Counted from the first letter of the stretch, positions 26,880 through 37,186 are shown. The stretch: DNA of 64,000 nt from RYN-230 sp963720645 (GCA_963720645.1 CAVRFX010000012.1:62001-126000); one strand, 5' to 3'. Numbers and translations: made by a program. The notes: a model not told the origin generated them from the sequence alone.

Positions 26880-27820
26880 ATGCGGGTGTTCGTGGCAGGC
26901 GGGACCGGGGTGCTGGGGCGGCGGCTGGTGCCGCAGCTGGTCGCGCGGGGTCACCAGGTCACGGCGACCACGACGAGCGCGGCCAGGCTGGGCCTGCTGG
27001 CAGATCTGGGCGCGGATGGCGCCGTGATGGACGGGCTGGGCGCGGCTTCGGTCGGTGAAGCGGTGGCCAGGGCCCGGCCGGACGTGATCGTGCACCAGAT
27101 GACCGGGCTCAGCCGCACCACGCCGGCCAGCTCGACATGAAGCATCCCGGCCGCTACTTCGCCAGCACCAACCGGCTGCGCCTCGAGGGAACCGATCACC
27201 TGCTGGCTGCGGCCGAGGCGGCCGGCGTTCCCCATGTCGTCGCGCAGAGCAACGCCACCGCGAACGGTATCCACGAAGACGGATGGATGCAGCCGGAGGA
27301 AGATCCCCTGGACCCGCACGCGATGCCGGCGGCGTACGCGGTGGCGATGAAACCGCTGTGCCACCTCGAGGCTGTGGTGCTCAGGTCCGGCGGCGCGGCC
27401 CTGCGCTACGGCTGGTTCTACGGGCCGGGCGCCACCGATGACCAGGTCGGGCTCATCCGCAAGCGGAAGTTCCCGGTGGTTGGGGGCGGCACCGGATACT
27501 GGTCGTGGGTGCACCTGGACGACGCGGCCAGCGCCACGGTCCTGGCGGTGGAGCAGAAGGTGAGGGGCGTGTTCAACATCGTCGACGACGAACCGGCCCC
27601 GGTCAGCGACTGGCTGCCGTATCTGGCCAGGTGCGCGGGCGCTAGGCGGCCGGTGCGGATCCCCGCGTGGCTGGGCCGGCTGCTGGCCGGCGAGCAGACG
27701 GTGACGATGATGACCGAGGGGCGCGGCTCCTCCAACGCCAAGGCCAGACGGGAACTCGGCTGGCAGCTGCGCTACCCCTCATGGCGCCAGGGCTTCCAGG
27801 AAGAGCTGGCATGCTCCTGA
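26880..27820 (+). CDS. NAD(P)-dependent epimerase/dehydratase (ECF41-linked), frameshifted
   Basis: The extended-SDR fold starts MRVFVAGGTGVLGRRLVPQLV, with the NAD-binding GGTGVLG loop. The frame breaks near 27118 and continues as GQLDMKHPGRYFASTNRLRLEGTDHLL. One inserted base restores a 313-residue protein. The downstream part has YAVAMK-type sequence, the RYGWFYGPG motif and WSWVHLDDAA, all typical of the epimerases found beside ECF41 genes. It ends overlapping the second sigma gene. ATG 26880 is preferred because GGGAAGG lies nine bases upstream. The real indel position has no long homopolymer. Confidence 0.87.
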
Positions 27821-28749
27821 TGCCTGCCCGCGCGGAGGAATTCGAGGAGCTGCGGCCGCTGCTGTTCTCGATCGCCTACCGGATCCTGGGCAGCGTGAGC
27901 GAGGCCGAGGACGCGGTCCAGGACACCTGGCTGCGCTACGAGGCCTCCGCGGCGCAGCCCGCCTCGGCCAAGGCATTCCTGTCGGCCGTGGTGACCCGGA
28001 TCTCGATCAACGTGCTGCGCTCGGCCCGGGTCCGGCGGGAGGCGTATGTCGGGCCGTGGTTCCCCGAGCCGCTGCTGGCCGACCCCTACCAGGATCCGGA
28101 GCGTTCGGCGGAGCTGGCCGACTCGGTGTCGATGGCGGCCCTGCTGCTGCTGGAGCGGCTGTCCCCGCTGGAGCGGGCGGTGTTCGTGCTGCGGGAGGTG
28201 TTCGGATTCGGCTTCCCCGAGGTCGCCTCGGCGGTGGGACGGTCTGAGGCAGCGTGCCGCCAGCTCGCGGTACGGGCGCGCCGTCACATGGACGAGGGCC
28301 GGCCCCGGTTCGACGCAGGCCGGCGTGAGCGCGAGGAACTCGCCGGGCGCTTCTTCGACGCCTTCACCGGCGGGGACCTCGACGGGCTGCGGGAACTGCT
28401 GGCCGCCGACGTGCACATGGTCGGCGACGGCGGCGGCAAGGCCCCGCAGTGGGGCACGGGCGTCATCGCAGGCGCCGAGAATGTGGCCCGGGTGCTCGCC
28501 GCGCTTGTCCCGCCGTTCACCCGGATCGGCGGGACCGTGGAGCCCCATCAGGTGAACGGCCAGCCGGGCGCGATCTTCCGCGACCGTGGCGGGAGGGTCA
28601 TCAACACCTGGACGCTGGACATCCTCGACGGCCAGATCCAGACGATCCGCACGGTGATCAACCCCGACAAGCTCGGGCACGTGGGCCCGGTGGCGGACGC
28701 CTGGACGGTCCTTCGCGAGGCGTACCAGGCCCGCCGCCCTGCCGGGTGA
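27811..28749 (+). CDS. ECF41-family sigma factor (second copy)
   Basis: 312 residues from ATG 27811; ATG 27820, overlapping the epimerase stop (TGATG), is an equally possible start. Region 2 (FEELRPLLFSIAYRILGSVSEAEDAVQDTWLRYE), region 4 (LSPLERAVFVLREVFGFGFPEVASAVGRSEAACRQ) and the SnoaL-like extension with VGDGGGKAPQWG and VINPDKLGH are intact. The DGGGK and NPDKL signatures place it in ECF41. It is translationally coupled to the epimerase. It is intact, in contrast to the first copy, and may also recognise the three TGTCACA promoters. Confidence 0.92.
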   Translation: MLLMPARAEEFEELRPLLFSIAYRILGSVSEAEDAVQDTWLRYEASAAQPASAKAFLSAVVTRISINVLRSARVRREAYVGPWFPEPLLADPYQDPERSAELADSVSMAALLLLERLSPLERAVFVLREVFGFGFPEVASAVGRSEAACRQLAVRARRHMDEGRPRFDAGRREREELAGRFFDAFTGGDLDGLRELLAADVHMVGDGGGKAPQWGTGVIAGAENVARVLAALVPPFTRIGGTVEPHQVNGQPGAIFRDRGGRVINTWTLDILDGQIQTIRTVINPDKLGHVGPVADAWTVLREAYQARRPAG

Positions 28750-28905
28750 ACCGCCGGGCCGTACAGATCGCCCGATCACTGTGAGCGACGTATCAGGGAG
28801 CGATCACTGGCCTCTGTTAGGTCAACGGACGTCCGGGCTCCTTCCGCAGCGGGGGCGCGAGTAGCCCGGGCGTCCGGGAAAGCGACCGGCGGGGGAGGCA
28901 CTTCG

Positions 28906-31900
28906 ATGGCATTCACGGTGACGTATAACGGCAATGGTTCGACCGGCGGCTCGGTGCCGGTCGATGGGACGGCCTACGCCAATGGCGCGCAGGTCACCGT
29001 CAAGGGCAATAGCGGCAGCCTCGCCAAGGCCGGGGCGACGTTCGGGTTCTGGAACACCGCCGCCGACGGAACCGGCACCGAATACGATCCCGGCAACACG
29101 TTCGCGATCAGCAGCAACGTGACGCTCTACGCCCAGTGGTACATCACCGACGGGCTCAGCAACGGTGGCGTGACCACGCACTACACGTTCTCCTACAACG
29201 AGAGCCTCAAGAGCCCGGCCGGTCCCGAGCGGCCCGCCTGAACTCCGTCATGGCGGCCTGCGAAACGGACTACGGCCTGATGTCCGGCTGGTTCGGCTCC
29301 ACCGGGGTGACCGGGATGACGGTACAGGTCACCCCCCGCAGCAATGGGGCGCACTGGTTCGGCAGTTCCGGCTCCTCGACGGTCCGGCTGTATCCGGGCG
29401 GGGCCAGCTACACCGGCGATCCCGTCTACCTCCGGTACCTGATGGTCTCCGAGATCACCGAGATCTTCATGATGAACCAGAACGCCGGCTGGTTCCAGAG
29501 CGGCGACGAGGGGAGTAAGGGCGAGGGCCTGTCCCGTTTCCTCGGCGCCCGGTTCCTGGACGTGAACGGCTTCGCCGAACTGCAACTGCGGACCGACTAC
29601 GGCACCGCGCGGCTCTGGCTCAACAGCCCGCGCGGCGACTATGTCAATAACGCCCCGGACGACAACGGCTACGACGCCGTCAACGGCTGCACCGCGCTGT
29701 TCATCTGGTACCTGTTCACTCAATTCGGCTTCAGCGAGACCCAGATCGTCGCGGCGGCAGCCTCGACGCTCGCCGGGGTGTACCGGAACCTCACCGGCGA
29801 CAACGGGGACGCGTTCCCGTTCTTCAAGAGCCTGCTGGACTTCTACTACCCCTCGACCACCTCGTCGGCCATTGCCGGGCCCAACCCCGACAACCCGTGG
29901 CCGCTCACCTTCGCCTCGTTCTGGGTTCGACAAGAGCACCTTCGGCCGGGACGAGGTCACCGACGCGACGGCACCGCCGAACAACGGGTCATTCCCCAGC
30001 TCGCTGTGGCTCGTGGTGGACGGCCTCAACCGCCAGGTACTGGGGGCGGCGACACCGGCCCTGTCCGGCAGCGCGACCACATTTCACCACATGACGGTCC
30101 CGCCGGACCCGGCCGGGGCGGAGTATGAGTTCCCCGCCAGGCCACTGCTCCCGCAGCGGGTCAGGTTCCCCTACGACGTCGACTTCACCGCGGGTGACCT
30201 CGCCTTCTTCCCCGCGCCCGGGGCCGCGCCGGTCACGCTGGAACTCGACGGCGCCTTCACGCTCGGCGGCAACACCGCCAGCGCAGGCACCATCCTCGAG
30301 CTCACCGGCGGCGCGGACCCGTACTTCACCAACGTCAACCCCGCCCTCGGCAACGTCAGCTACCTCAGCCAGGACCTGCGGGTTTTCACCACGACCCCGG
30401 CAGTCAACAGCCACCCGGTCCCGGGCGGCCCCGCGTTCGGCACCGACTCGGTCACCGGCGCCTATGCCTACATCCAGGCGCTGATCAGCAGCCTCAACGC
30501 CGGCTACGGCAACCCGGCCGGCGTCGACCCGTTCGATCCCGCCAGCAACGTCATCCCCGGCCAGACGGGCGCGCTCACGGGTGACTCGTCCGTGACGCCG
30601 CACTCGGGCTCGCACGCCAACTACAACTTCGCGGTGGCCCGGGTCCGGCTGCGGGGCGGCCAGGGCGACACCGCGGCGGGCGTGAAGGTGTTCTTCCGGC
30701 TGTGGGCAACCCAGACCGGGGACACCGACTTTGACCCGGCCACGACCTACCTCAGCCACAACGACGCCAGCGGGCTGCCCGCCTGGCCGCTGGCCCCGTC
30801 CGCGAGCCAGACCGTGCCGATGTTCGCCACCAGCAGCAGCCCGGACCTCGCCGACCCGGACAACCCGGAGTACGGGACCACGGGCATCAACAACCAGACG
30901 GTCACCGTCGCCACGGGCGACGCCCAGTGGGCCTACTTCGGCTGCTTCCTCGACGTGTACGATCCCGCGAACTTCGTCAACGGCGCCCAGATCCAGTCCC
31001 TGCTGACCGGCACGCACCACTGCCTGGTCGCGCAGGTCGCCTACGACCCGGCGCCGATCATCAATGCCAACGGCATCACCGCGAGCCCCGGCACGAGTGA
31101 CAAGCTCGCCCAGCGCAACCTCCAGGTCACCGCCTCCGACAACCCCGGCTCGGCGGCGACTCACCTCATCCCGCAGACATTCGACCTGCGCCCGACCGCG
31201 AACATCGGGCCCCCGGCGGGGGTGCTGGCCAGTTATCCCGACGAGCTCATGATCGACTGGGGCAACACCCCGGCCGGCAGCACCGCCAGCATCTACTGGC
31301 CGCAGGTGCTGGCCGCCGACGTCATCGCCACGGCGTCCGCCCTGTACTCATCGCACCAGCTCACCGCGTCCGGCCCGCACACCATCCAGTGCCCGGTCAC
31401 CGCCGGTGTCAGCTACGTGCCGATCCCGCAGGGCACCGGGCAGTCGCTGGCCGGGCTGCTCACCGTCGACCTGCCGCCGACGGTGGTGGCGGGGCAGGAG
31501 TTCGATGTGGTGCTGCGCCGGGTCCGCAGCCGCCAGCCGATCCAGCTGCAGCTCGCGGCGGGGGAGCCGGATGAGGCCGGGCCGCCGGCGGCACCGGCCC
31601 GGCGTGCCAGGTCACGCGGGCGCCGCACCGAGGGCCGCCTGGATACGCCCATCGCCAGGAAGCACCATGTCCCGCAGGAGACGAACTGGCGCTACGTGAC
31701 CGGCGCCTTCCAGGTGAAGATCCCGGTCGCGAAGGCGGCCGCCATCCTGCCGCAGGAGCGCGACACTCTGGCGATCTTCAAGTGGCGGCTGCTGCAGACC
31801 TCACCGACCAGCCGCTGGTATCCGGTCCTGCAGCGGTATGTGGACCTCGTGGCGGCCCGGGTGGCCGGCCTCGGCGGCGATCCGGGTGCGATCGCGCCGT

Positions 31901-32160
31901 CACCCGACGGCGCGCCGCAGCCCGCCCGCGAGAAGCCGGGCCGGACCACCACCGGCAGGGTGCTGGAGGTCCGCTACGACTGCGCCGGCCACATCGACGC
32001 TTTTGTCCTCGGCGGCTGCTGCGAGCACGCGGAGTTCCGTGCCCCGGAACCCGGGCTCAGCCGGATCCTGCTGCAGGCTATGCGCCACCGGCTCCGCGTC
32101 ACGGTCACGACCTGCCGGGGAGAACCGCACCACATCGAATCGGTGAGCGTATGCCCGTGA
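28906..32160 (+). CDS. Large protein (~1,084 aa) with Listeria-Bacteroides repeat, function unknown, two indels
   Basis: ATG 28906 has GGGGGAGG upstream. Residues 1-80 form one Listeria-Bacteroides/InlB-type repeat (VTYNGNGSTGGSVPVDGTA, then FWNTAADGTGTEYDPGN, NVTLYAQW). The next ~350 residues contain RYLMVSEITEIFMMNQNAGWF and GEGLSRFLGARF, an unidentified domain with a metalloprotease-like helix lacking the usual HExxH. Beta-rich segments and a basic linker (~860) are followed by a C-terminal domain with VLEVRYDCAGHIDAFVLGG. The frame leaves near 29228 (one base missing) and returns near 29927 (TGGG for TGG). The total length is a multiple of three, so both are probably errors. No signal peptide is visible. 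Confidence 0.75.
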
Positions 32161-32423
32161 CGGCCAGCACCGCCCGGCCAGGTCCCGGCTGATCGGTCAC
32201 TGCCTCAGCTTCGCTGAGAAGAACACAGTCAGCCGGGACAGGGAAGACAGGCCAGCCGGGAGGCAGCGACCGCAGCAGGATTGGCGCTGCCACCGTCCAG
32301 TCGCTCCCGTGTAGCCGACGAGCTTGCGGATCGACCACCGGGTTTGCAGGCTTGCTCGGAGGATGCCTGGTGCGGGTGCGCCGCCCCCCGGGTGCCGGGC
32401 GGATGCAAGAAGGAGTGCCGGCC

Positions 32424-32939
32424 ATGATCCTCCCGAAGGTCCGGGACCCTCGCTTCGTGACGATCCGCCGCGGCGGGATCCTCACTGATCCGGATCATCA
32501 TCTCCTCGCCCTCTGGGCGGCATCGTGTGCGGAGCACGTCCTTGACCTCTTCGAGTCGGCTCAGCCCGGGGACCCGCGGCCGCGTCAGGCGATCGAGCAT
32601 GCCCGTGCCTGGGTGCGTGGCGAGGTCCGGATGACCCAGGCCCGCGCGGCGGGCGGCCATGCCATGGGCGCGGCCAGAGATCTGCGCGGGGCAGCACGGC
32701 ATGCCGCATACGCTGCTGGCCAGGCCGGGGCCGTCGCACACGTCGCCGCGCACGAGCTCGGTGCGGCCGCCTATGCGATCAAGGCCGCACGTGCTGCTGC
32801 GCCGGACGGCGAGGGCGAGGCCGCCGGGCGGCTCGAGTGCCGGTGGCAGCGTGACCAGCTCCCGGAGGCGATCCGCGAGCTCGTCCTGGACGACCAGCGG
32901 CTGCGGAACGACATCTGCTGGTCGGTGTTTGCCTGCTGA
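32424..32939 (+). CDS. Putative immunity protein (Imm-5-like)
   Basis: 171 residues from ATG 32424, with AAGGAG nine bases upstream; an in-frame start at 32352 is less likely. The segments TIRRGGILTDPDHHLLALWAA, SCAEHVLDLFE, ARAWVRGEVRMTQAR and AHVAAHELGAAAYAIKAARAA match actinobacterial proteins annotated as putative immunity protein. They are helical and cytoplasmic, and the partner toxin is usually unknown. It sits between the large 1,084-residue protein and a truncated cell-wall hydrolase, so a toxin-immunity link is possible but unproven. Confidence 0.75.
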   Translation: MILPKVRDPRFVTIRRGGILTDPDHHLLALWAASCAEHVLDLFESAQPGDPRPRQAIEHARAWVRGEVRMTQARAAGGHAMGAARDLRGAARHAAYAAGQAGAVAHVAAHELGAAAYAIKAARAAAPDGEGEAAGRLECRWQRDQLPEAIRELVLDDQRLRNDICWSVFAC

Positions 32940-33000
32940 GCGCGCGCCGGGGGCGCCAGCACCGCCCGCAAGTGAGGCAGGCTCGGCTTGTGCGACCAGG

Positions 33001-33534
33001 AGGCTGGCTCGCCCTTTCGGGATCCCCGCCCTGTTCATCGTCTCGACCAAGGCCACGCCTGGCTGCCAGATCCTGTACGACTTCAGCAACGGGGACGGCC
33101 AGGAGCCGGTCAACCCGATGAAGACCCACACCGGGATCTACATCGGCGCAGGCCAGACCATCGAGGGCAACACCGGGATGCCCGAGGGCGTCTACCAGAA
33201 GAATGTCGCGCTCGGGGCCACCGACATCTGGGGGGCGATTAACTGGCCGAAGTACTGGGACGCGCACCCCGAGCCGTTCTCGATGTCGGTGAGCCGGTTT
33301 CCCAGGTACCCGGTCCTGCAGCAGCACAGCAGCGAGGACGACCGGGTCATGGGACTGCAGCGCGCCCTGAACTCCGTGCTCGGCATCAAGCTGGATGTGG
33401 ACGGGGAGTTCGGCCCGGAAACCGCCGACGCCTGCCGCCAGTTCCAGCGGGCCAGCCGCATCCCGGTCACCGGGATCGCCGACCGGGCCACCTGGGCCAG
33501 CCTGGACATCGCCCTGGACAAGCTGAGGAAGTGA
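33001..33534 (+). pseudogene. N-terminally truncated CHAP-like/PG-binding cell-wall hydrolase
   Basis: No ATG, GTG or TTG precedes the conserved part in frame, although AGGAGG lies at 32997-33002. The first part (QILYDFSNGDG, THTGIYIGAGQTIEGNTG, GVYQKNVALGATDIWGAINWPKYW) is the C-terminal half of a CHAP/amidase-type domain. It keeps the His (KTHTGIY) but lacks the upstream catalytic Cys. The second part is an intact PG_binding_1 domain (VMGLQRALNSVLGIKLDVDGEFGPETADACRQFQR). The missing N-terminal half suggests a decayed gene; an unseen frameshift is the alternative. A strong terminator follows at 33558. Confidence 0.65.
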
Positions 33535-33557
33535 CGCCGGGAAATGGCGTGCGCGGT

Positions 33558-33591
33558 GCCATGGCCGGGCGGTCTGCCGCCCGGCCATGGC
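33558..33591 (+). terminator. 15-bp perfect stem terminator
   Basis: Arms 33558-33572 and 33577-33591 are perfect complements around TCTG, 24 bp after the hydrolase stop. An AT-rich patch with the near palindrome ATAATGAGCATTAT at 33630-33643 lies beyond; no gene is evident between here and 33790. Confidence 0.75.
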
Positions 33592-33789
33592 CCTGCTTCG
33601 TCCGGGCCGACCGCCCCCGTGAAGCGCCGATAATGAGCATTATGTTAAGTAGAGGGTGGAGCGGGGCTCGCCTGCCCCTCGCCGGGTGCCTCATCGCATC
33701 TTCGAGCGCAACGGGCATGTGCGTCGCGTTCTGTCCCGTATCCCGCCGCGGAATCACGGGCGGCGGCCGCAGCCGCGGGAGCCGCGCGG

Positions 33790-34461
33790 TCAGCCGATGT
33801 CGTGGCGGTGCGCGTAGCCGATCGCGGCGGCGCGGTCCCGCGACCCGGTCTTGGCGAAGATCCGGCTGATGTGGGTCTTGACCGTGTGGTTGCTCAGGAA
33901 CAGCTGCGCGGCGATCTCCGGGTTGGTCATCCCGTGGGCGATCATGCCCAGGATCTCCGCCTCGCGCTGCGTCAGGCCGTCGGGGGGCGGCGCGCTCCGG
34001 GCGGGCTCGGGCTTCGGGGGGGCTTCCGTGGCGGCGAGCAGCGTCGCGTGCACGCGGGGGTCGAAGACCGTCAGCCCGCCTACCGCCGCGCGCAGCGCCC
34101 GGGCGATTTCGGTGTAGTCGGCGTCCTTGGTGAGGTAGCTGCGCGCGCCGGCCCGGAGCGCGTCCAGGACCGAGCTGTCGTCCGCGTATGTGGTGAGCAC
34201 GACGATCGCGACCTGGGGGTGCTCGGCGGTCAGCCGGCGGATGGCGCCGATGCCGTCCAGGACGGGCATGTGCAGGTCGAGCAGGATCGCGTCGGGGTGG
34301 TGCTCGGCCACGAGGTCCAGGGCCTGCTCCCCGTCCGCGGCGGCGCCGACCACCTCGATGTCGGGCACCGCGTCGAGCAGCAGGACGAGGCCCTGGCGCA
34401 CGCTGGCCTGATCGTCGGCGATGACGAGACGCAGCGGCGCCCCCGCCGGTGGGGTGGTCAT
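33790..34461 (-). CDS. NarL/LuxR-family response regulator
   Basis: 223 residues from ATG 34461. The receiver domain has acidic residues in VIADDQ, the phospho-Asp in ILLDLHMP and Lys in YLTKDAD. The C-terminal LuxR helix-turn-helix is LTQREAEILGMIAHGMTNPEIAAQLFLSNHTVKTHISRIF. It overlaps the kinase by 4 bp (ATGA) and is certainly its partner. The stimulus is unknown. Confidence 0.95.
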   Translation of the reverse strand: MTTPPAGAPLRLVIADDQASVRQGLVLLLDAVPDIEVVGAAADGEQALDLVAEHHPDAILLDLHMPVLDGIGAIRRLTAEHPQVAIVVLTTYADDSSVLDALRAGARSYLTKDADYTEIARALRAAVGGLTVFDPRVHATLLAATEAPPKPEPARSAPPPDGLTQREAEILGMIAHGMTNPEIAAQLFLSNHTVKTHISRIFAKTGSRDRAAAIGYAHRHDIG

Positions 34462-35636
34462 GAAGCCATGGTCCCAGGCTGGCGGCGCGGTAGTTCGGCG
34501 GTCACGATCCACTGGCCGTCGCGGCGACCCGCCTCGAGGGTTCCGTTCAGCAGCCGGAGCCGTTCGTGCATGCCGGTCAGCCCGTAGCCGCCGTTGACGG
34601 TGCTCACGTCCGCCGGCTGGCGGGTGTCCGCGCCCGGGGGCATGTCGTTGCGGACGGTGAGACGGACATCGGCGTCGCCGTAGTCGAGACGGACCGCCAC
34701 GGGCTGCCCCGCGGCGTGCTTGGCCGCGTTGACCAGGGCCTCCTGGGTGATGCGTAGCAGCGCGAGCGTGGCGTCTGGGGGCAGGTCCGCGGGGACGCCA
34801 CCGGTGTCGTAGCTGACGGGGACGTGATACCGCTGCTCGTGGGTGTCGGTGACCAGGACGAGTTCCTCATCGAGCGGCAGGGTGTCGGTGCGCAGGGCCT
34901 GAACCGCGCGGCGGGTCTCCACCAGGCCCTCGGCGGCCATCTGCTGGGCCGCGGCCAGCAGATCACTGGCCTGGTCGGCGTCCTTGTGCAGCACCGACCG
35001 CGCCGCCTGGATCTGGATCCCGAGCGCGCCGAGCGAGTGGGCGAGCACGTCGTGGATCTCCCGGGCGATGCGGGCGCGCTCGTCGAGGAGGTCGGCCCGG
35101 CGCTGCTCGGCCTGCAGTTGCTCGCGCTGGACCAGCAGCGCCGCCGTCTGCTCCGCCTGGACCCGGTACGTGCCCCAGTTGTGCCCGATCACCAGGCCGG
35201 TGAGCACGATCGCCGGGAGCCCGAGCAGCGTGCCGTAGCTCTGGCCGAAAGCCAGCCCGCTGACCTCAATCGCGAGTATGCCCGCCGCGGTCACGGCCAC
35301 CGCTGCCGAGAGGTCGCTGTTAACGCCCGCGGCCATCGCCGCCACGAACGCGAAGACCACCATGGCCGAACCGCCGCCGCCAGCGCCGGCCGCGACCCCC
35401 GAGGCGCCGGCGATCACCCCGCGGAGCACGGGCAGCGCCCAGGCGGGATATCGCGCCGCGGCGGCGGGAGACGCCTCCAGCACGGTCCAGGCCAGCAGGG
35501 CCAGGCCAAGCACGGCGTAGCACGCGATCTGAACAGGCAAGGCGTACGGCGCGCTCGGCGGAGCGATGAGGAACGCCAGCAGGCCGAGCCATACGAAGCC
35601 GAGGGCGCGGGCCAGCGCGTTGACCGTGCGCAGCAT
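34458..35636 (-). CDS. Two-component sensor histidine kinase (NarX/DesK type)
   Basis: 392 residues from ATG 35636; the longer open frame to 35996 is not supported. Five or six N-terminal hydrophobic segments are followed by a short coiled region (LLVQREQLQAEQRRADLLDERARI). The HisKA_3 phospho-acceptor is AREIHDVLAHSLGALGIQIQAA, and the ATPase domain includes ITQEALVNAAKHA and GGYGLTGMHERLRLL. It is membrane-bound with little extracytoplasmic sequence, so it probably senses a membrane-level signal. It is divergent from a membrane protein at 35833. Confidence 0.94.
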   Translation of the reverse strand: MLRTVNALARALGFVWLGLLAFLIAPPSAPYALPVQIACYAVLGLALLAWTVLEASPAAAARYPAWALPVLRGVIAGASGVAAGAGGGGSAMVVFAFVAAMAAGVNSDLSAAVAVTAAGILAIEVSGLAFGQSYGTLLGLPAIVLTGLVIGHNWGTYRVQAEQTAALLVQREQLQAEQRRADLLDERARIAREIHDVLAHSLGALGIQIQAARSVLHKDADQASDLLAAAQQMAAEGLVETRRAVQALRTDTLPLDEELVLVTDTHEQRYHVPVSYDTGGVPADLPPDATLALLRITQEALVNAAKHAAGQPVAVRLDYGDADVRLTVRNDMPPGADTRQPADVSTVNGGYGLTGMHERLRLLNGTLEAGRRDGQWIVTAELPRRQPGTMAS

Positions 35637-35665
35637 GCCTCCAGTATCGGCCGGGGCGCGGTAGC

Positions 35666-35733
35666 GGCGGGTCAGCCCGGCGGGCTGACCCGCCGGGGCG
35701 CGGCCTGGTACCGCCCGGTACCAGGCCGCGCCC
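35666..35733. promoter_or_regulatory. Two adjacent perfect inverted repeats in a divergent promoter region
   Basis: Hairpin 1: 13-bp arms 35666-35678 and 35682-35694 with a three-base loop. Hairpin 2: 17-bp arms 35696-35712 and 35717-35733 with a four-base loop; its inner ends are GGTACC. They are separated by one base and sit between two divergent genes, where terminators would not be expected. They may be operators, attenuators or insulating structures. Confidence 0.7.
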
Positions 35734-35832
35734 TTCATTCTCATGCCGGGGACCAGCCCGTGCTCTGACGCGCTCACCAGCGCAATTGGCGAATGTGGGG
35801 TCGTTAACGAAACCCACTCGAAGGAGCGTGAG

Positions 35833-36396
35833 ATGCTTTCCGAACTGACCGAAGCAATGATCGTCAACGGCGTCGTGCTCGCCACCGTGCTGGCCACCGA
35901 CCTCGGCCCCGCACGCAAGATCAGCAAGATACGGCTGCTGCGTCCCGTGATCGCCGCCGCGTTGATCATCCCGTTCTTCGTCAACTGGCCGGCCACCCAC
36001 GGGATGGCCCTGGCGGTGGAGATCGCGGGTGTCGCCGCTGGCCTGCTGGGCGGGCTGGCCGCCAGCGCCCTGATGGGCGTCTACCGGAGCCCGACGACCG
36101 GCAAGCCGGTCAGCCGGGCCGGGCTGCCGTACGCGATCTTCTGGACCGCCATCATCGGCGCCCGCGCGGCCTTCTCCTACGGCTCCGTGCACTGGTTCAC
36201 CGCCCCGCTGGTGAGCTGGGGCATCGCACACCAGGTCAGCGTTGCGGCCCTCACCGACGGGCTGATTTTCATGGCCATCGCCATGATCCTGGTGCGCACG
36301 GTCGCCCTCGGCGTGCGCGCGTCCCAGCTGCCGGCCCGAGCCCTCGAGCCGCGCAGCGCCGAGGCCCCCGCCCGGACCGGCCAGCCCGGGGCCTGA
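35833..36396 (+). CDS. Hypothetical integral membrane protein
   Basis: 187 residues from ATG 35833, with AAGGAG upstream. Five hydrophobic segments, with IVNGVVLATVLATDLGPARKIS at the N-terminus and YRSPTTGKPVSRAGLPYAIFWTAIIGARAAFSYGS in the middle. This pattern occurs in actinobacterial membrane proteins of unknown function encoded beside two-component systems. It is divergent from the kinase and could belong to its regulon (inference). Confidence 0.8.
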   Translation: MLSELTEAMIVNGVVLATVLATDLGPARKISKIRLLRPVIAAALIIPFFVNWPATHGMALAVEIAGVAAGLLGGLAASALMGVYRSPTTGKPVSRAGLPYAIFWTAIIGARAAFSYGSVHWFTAPLVSWGIAHQVSVAALTDGLIFMAIAMILVRTVALGVRASQLPARALEPRSAEAPARTGQPGA

Positions 36397-36690
36397 CGCC
36401 CGGAGCGGCCAGCCTGGGGCCCGGACGGCACCGACGCCACCCGGGCCCCGGGCGTCTGCATGTCATCCCGGCGCCGGCACTGGCGAACCGAACAGTCTGG
36501 CCATTCCGATTCCGGATTGTTCAGGGATTCGGCGGGGGGGCTCATGCTCCCGCTGTTCTCGACGATGATCATGGAAGCGGTGCACGGGCCTGAGCTGGAC
36601 TCCCCCGCCAGCCAGGCATCCGCCGATCACCCGCAGTGCTGTGGCCGCTACTATCCGGTGACCTACTCCCCCGCGACCCCCGCGTCTGGC

Positions 36691-36728
<38 letters not shown>

Positions 36729-36821
36729 TGGTGACACTGCCGGGGATCACGCGCGGCATCTGCTCGCTAACCAGCCCAGCGGCTGGCCGGCGCCGAGGCG
36801 GGCCGTCACACCCCGTTTCCG

Positions 36822-36838
36822 CGCTTGTTGCTGTTATC
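36822..36838 (-). repeat. Dispersed 17-bp motif, copy 5 (inverted)
   Basis: Reverse-strand GATAACAGCAACAAGCG: as the others, except C instead of G at position 12. Confidence 0.65.
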
Positions 36839-36892
36839 CCCCGGGAGGCCCTCCGCTGGCCTGGGCGAGCAGGCAGGCCGCGAGGTCTTCCC

Positions 36893-36973
36893 AGCCACCT
36901 CCAGGGCAAGCTGGGCGCGGCCAACCGCACCGAGGCTGTCACCAGGGCGCGCGAGCTCGGCCCGATCCCCTAG
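36893..36973 (+). pseudogene. C-terminal remnant of a LuxR-family helix-turn-helix
   Basis: The last ~26 codons before TAG 36971 read SHLQGKLGAANRTEAVTRAREL, which matches the end of LAL/LuxR regulators (IYGKLGAANRTEAVARARELG). The rest of the HTH and ATPase is absent upstream. Decayed fragment. Confidence 0.7.
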
Positions 36974-37186
36974 CTCCGCATCGCGGCCCATCCCGCGCGG
37001 TCCGTCACCACACACGCCCCGGGTGGACCGGATCCGAAGTCTGCCAGGACCAGTCCGACCAGGCTGTAACGCGATTGGCCCGGGCGAGCGACCGCTGGAT
37101 CGATTCGCCGCGTCCCCTCCTACCAGGGGACCTGACCGCTGGCACTGAAATAGCCGCCAGTCGGGCCGCCGGGTCCCGCCTGGGCC

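Noticed and set aside
28906..32160. Three separate genes in the large unknown locus
   Set aside because: The first and third parts are in the same frame and the conserved sequence continues across both junctions; one missing and one extra base explain it.
32204..32218. Terminator after the large unknown gene (CTCAGC/GCTGAG)
   Set aside because: Only six base pairs with a three-base loop and no T-tract; too weak to list.
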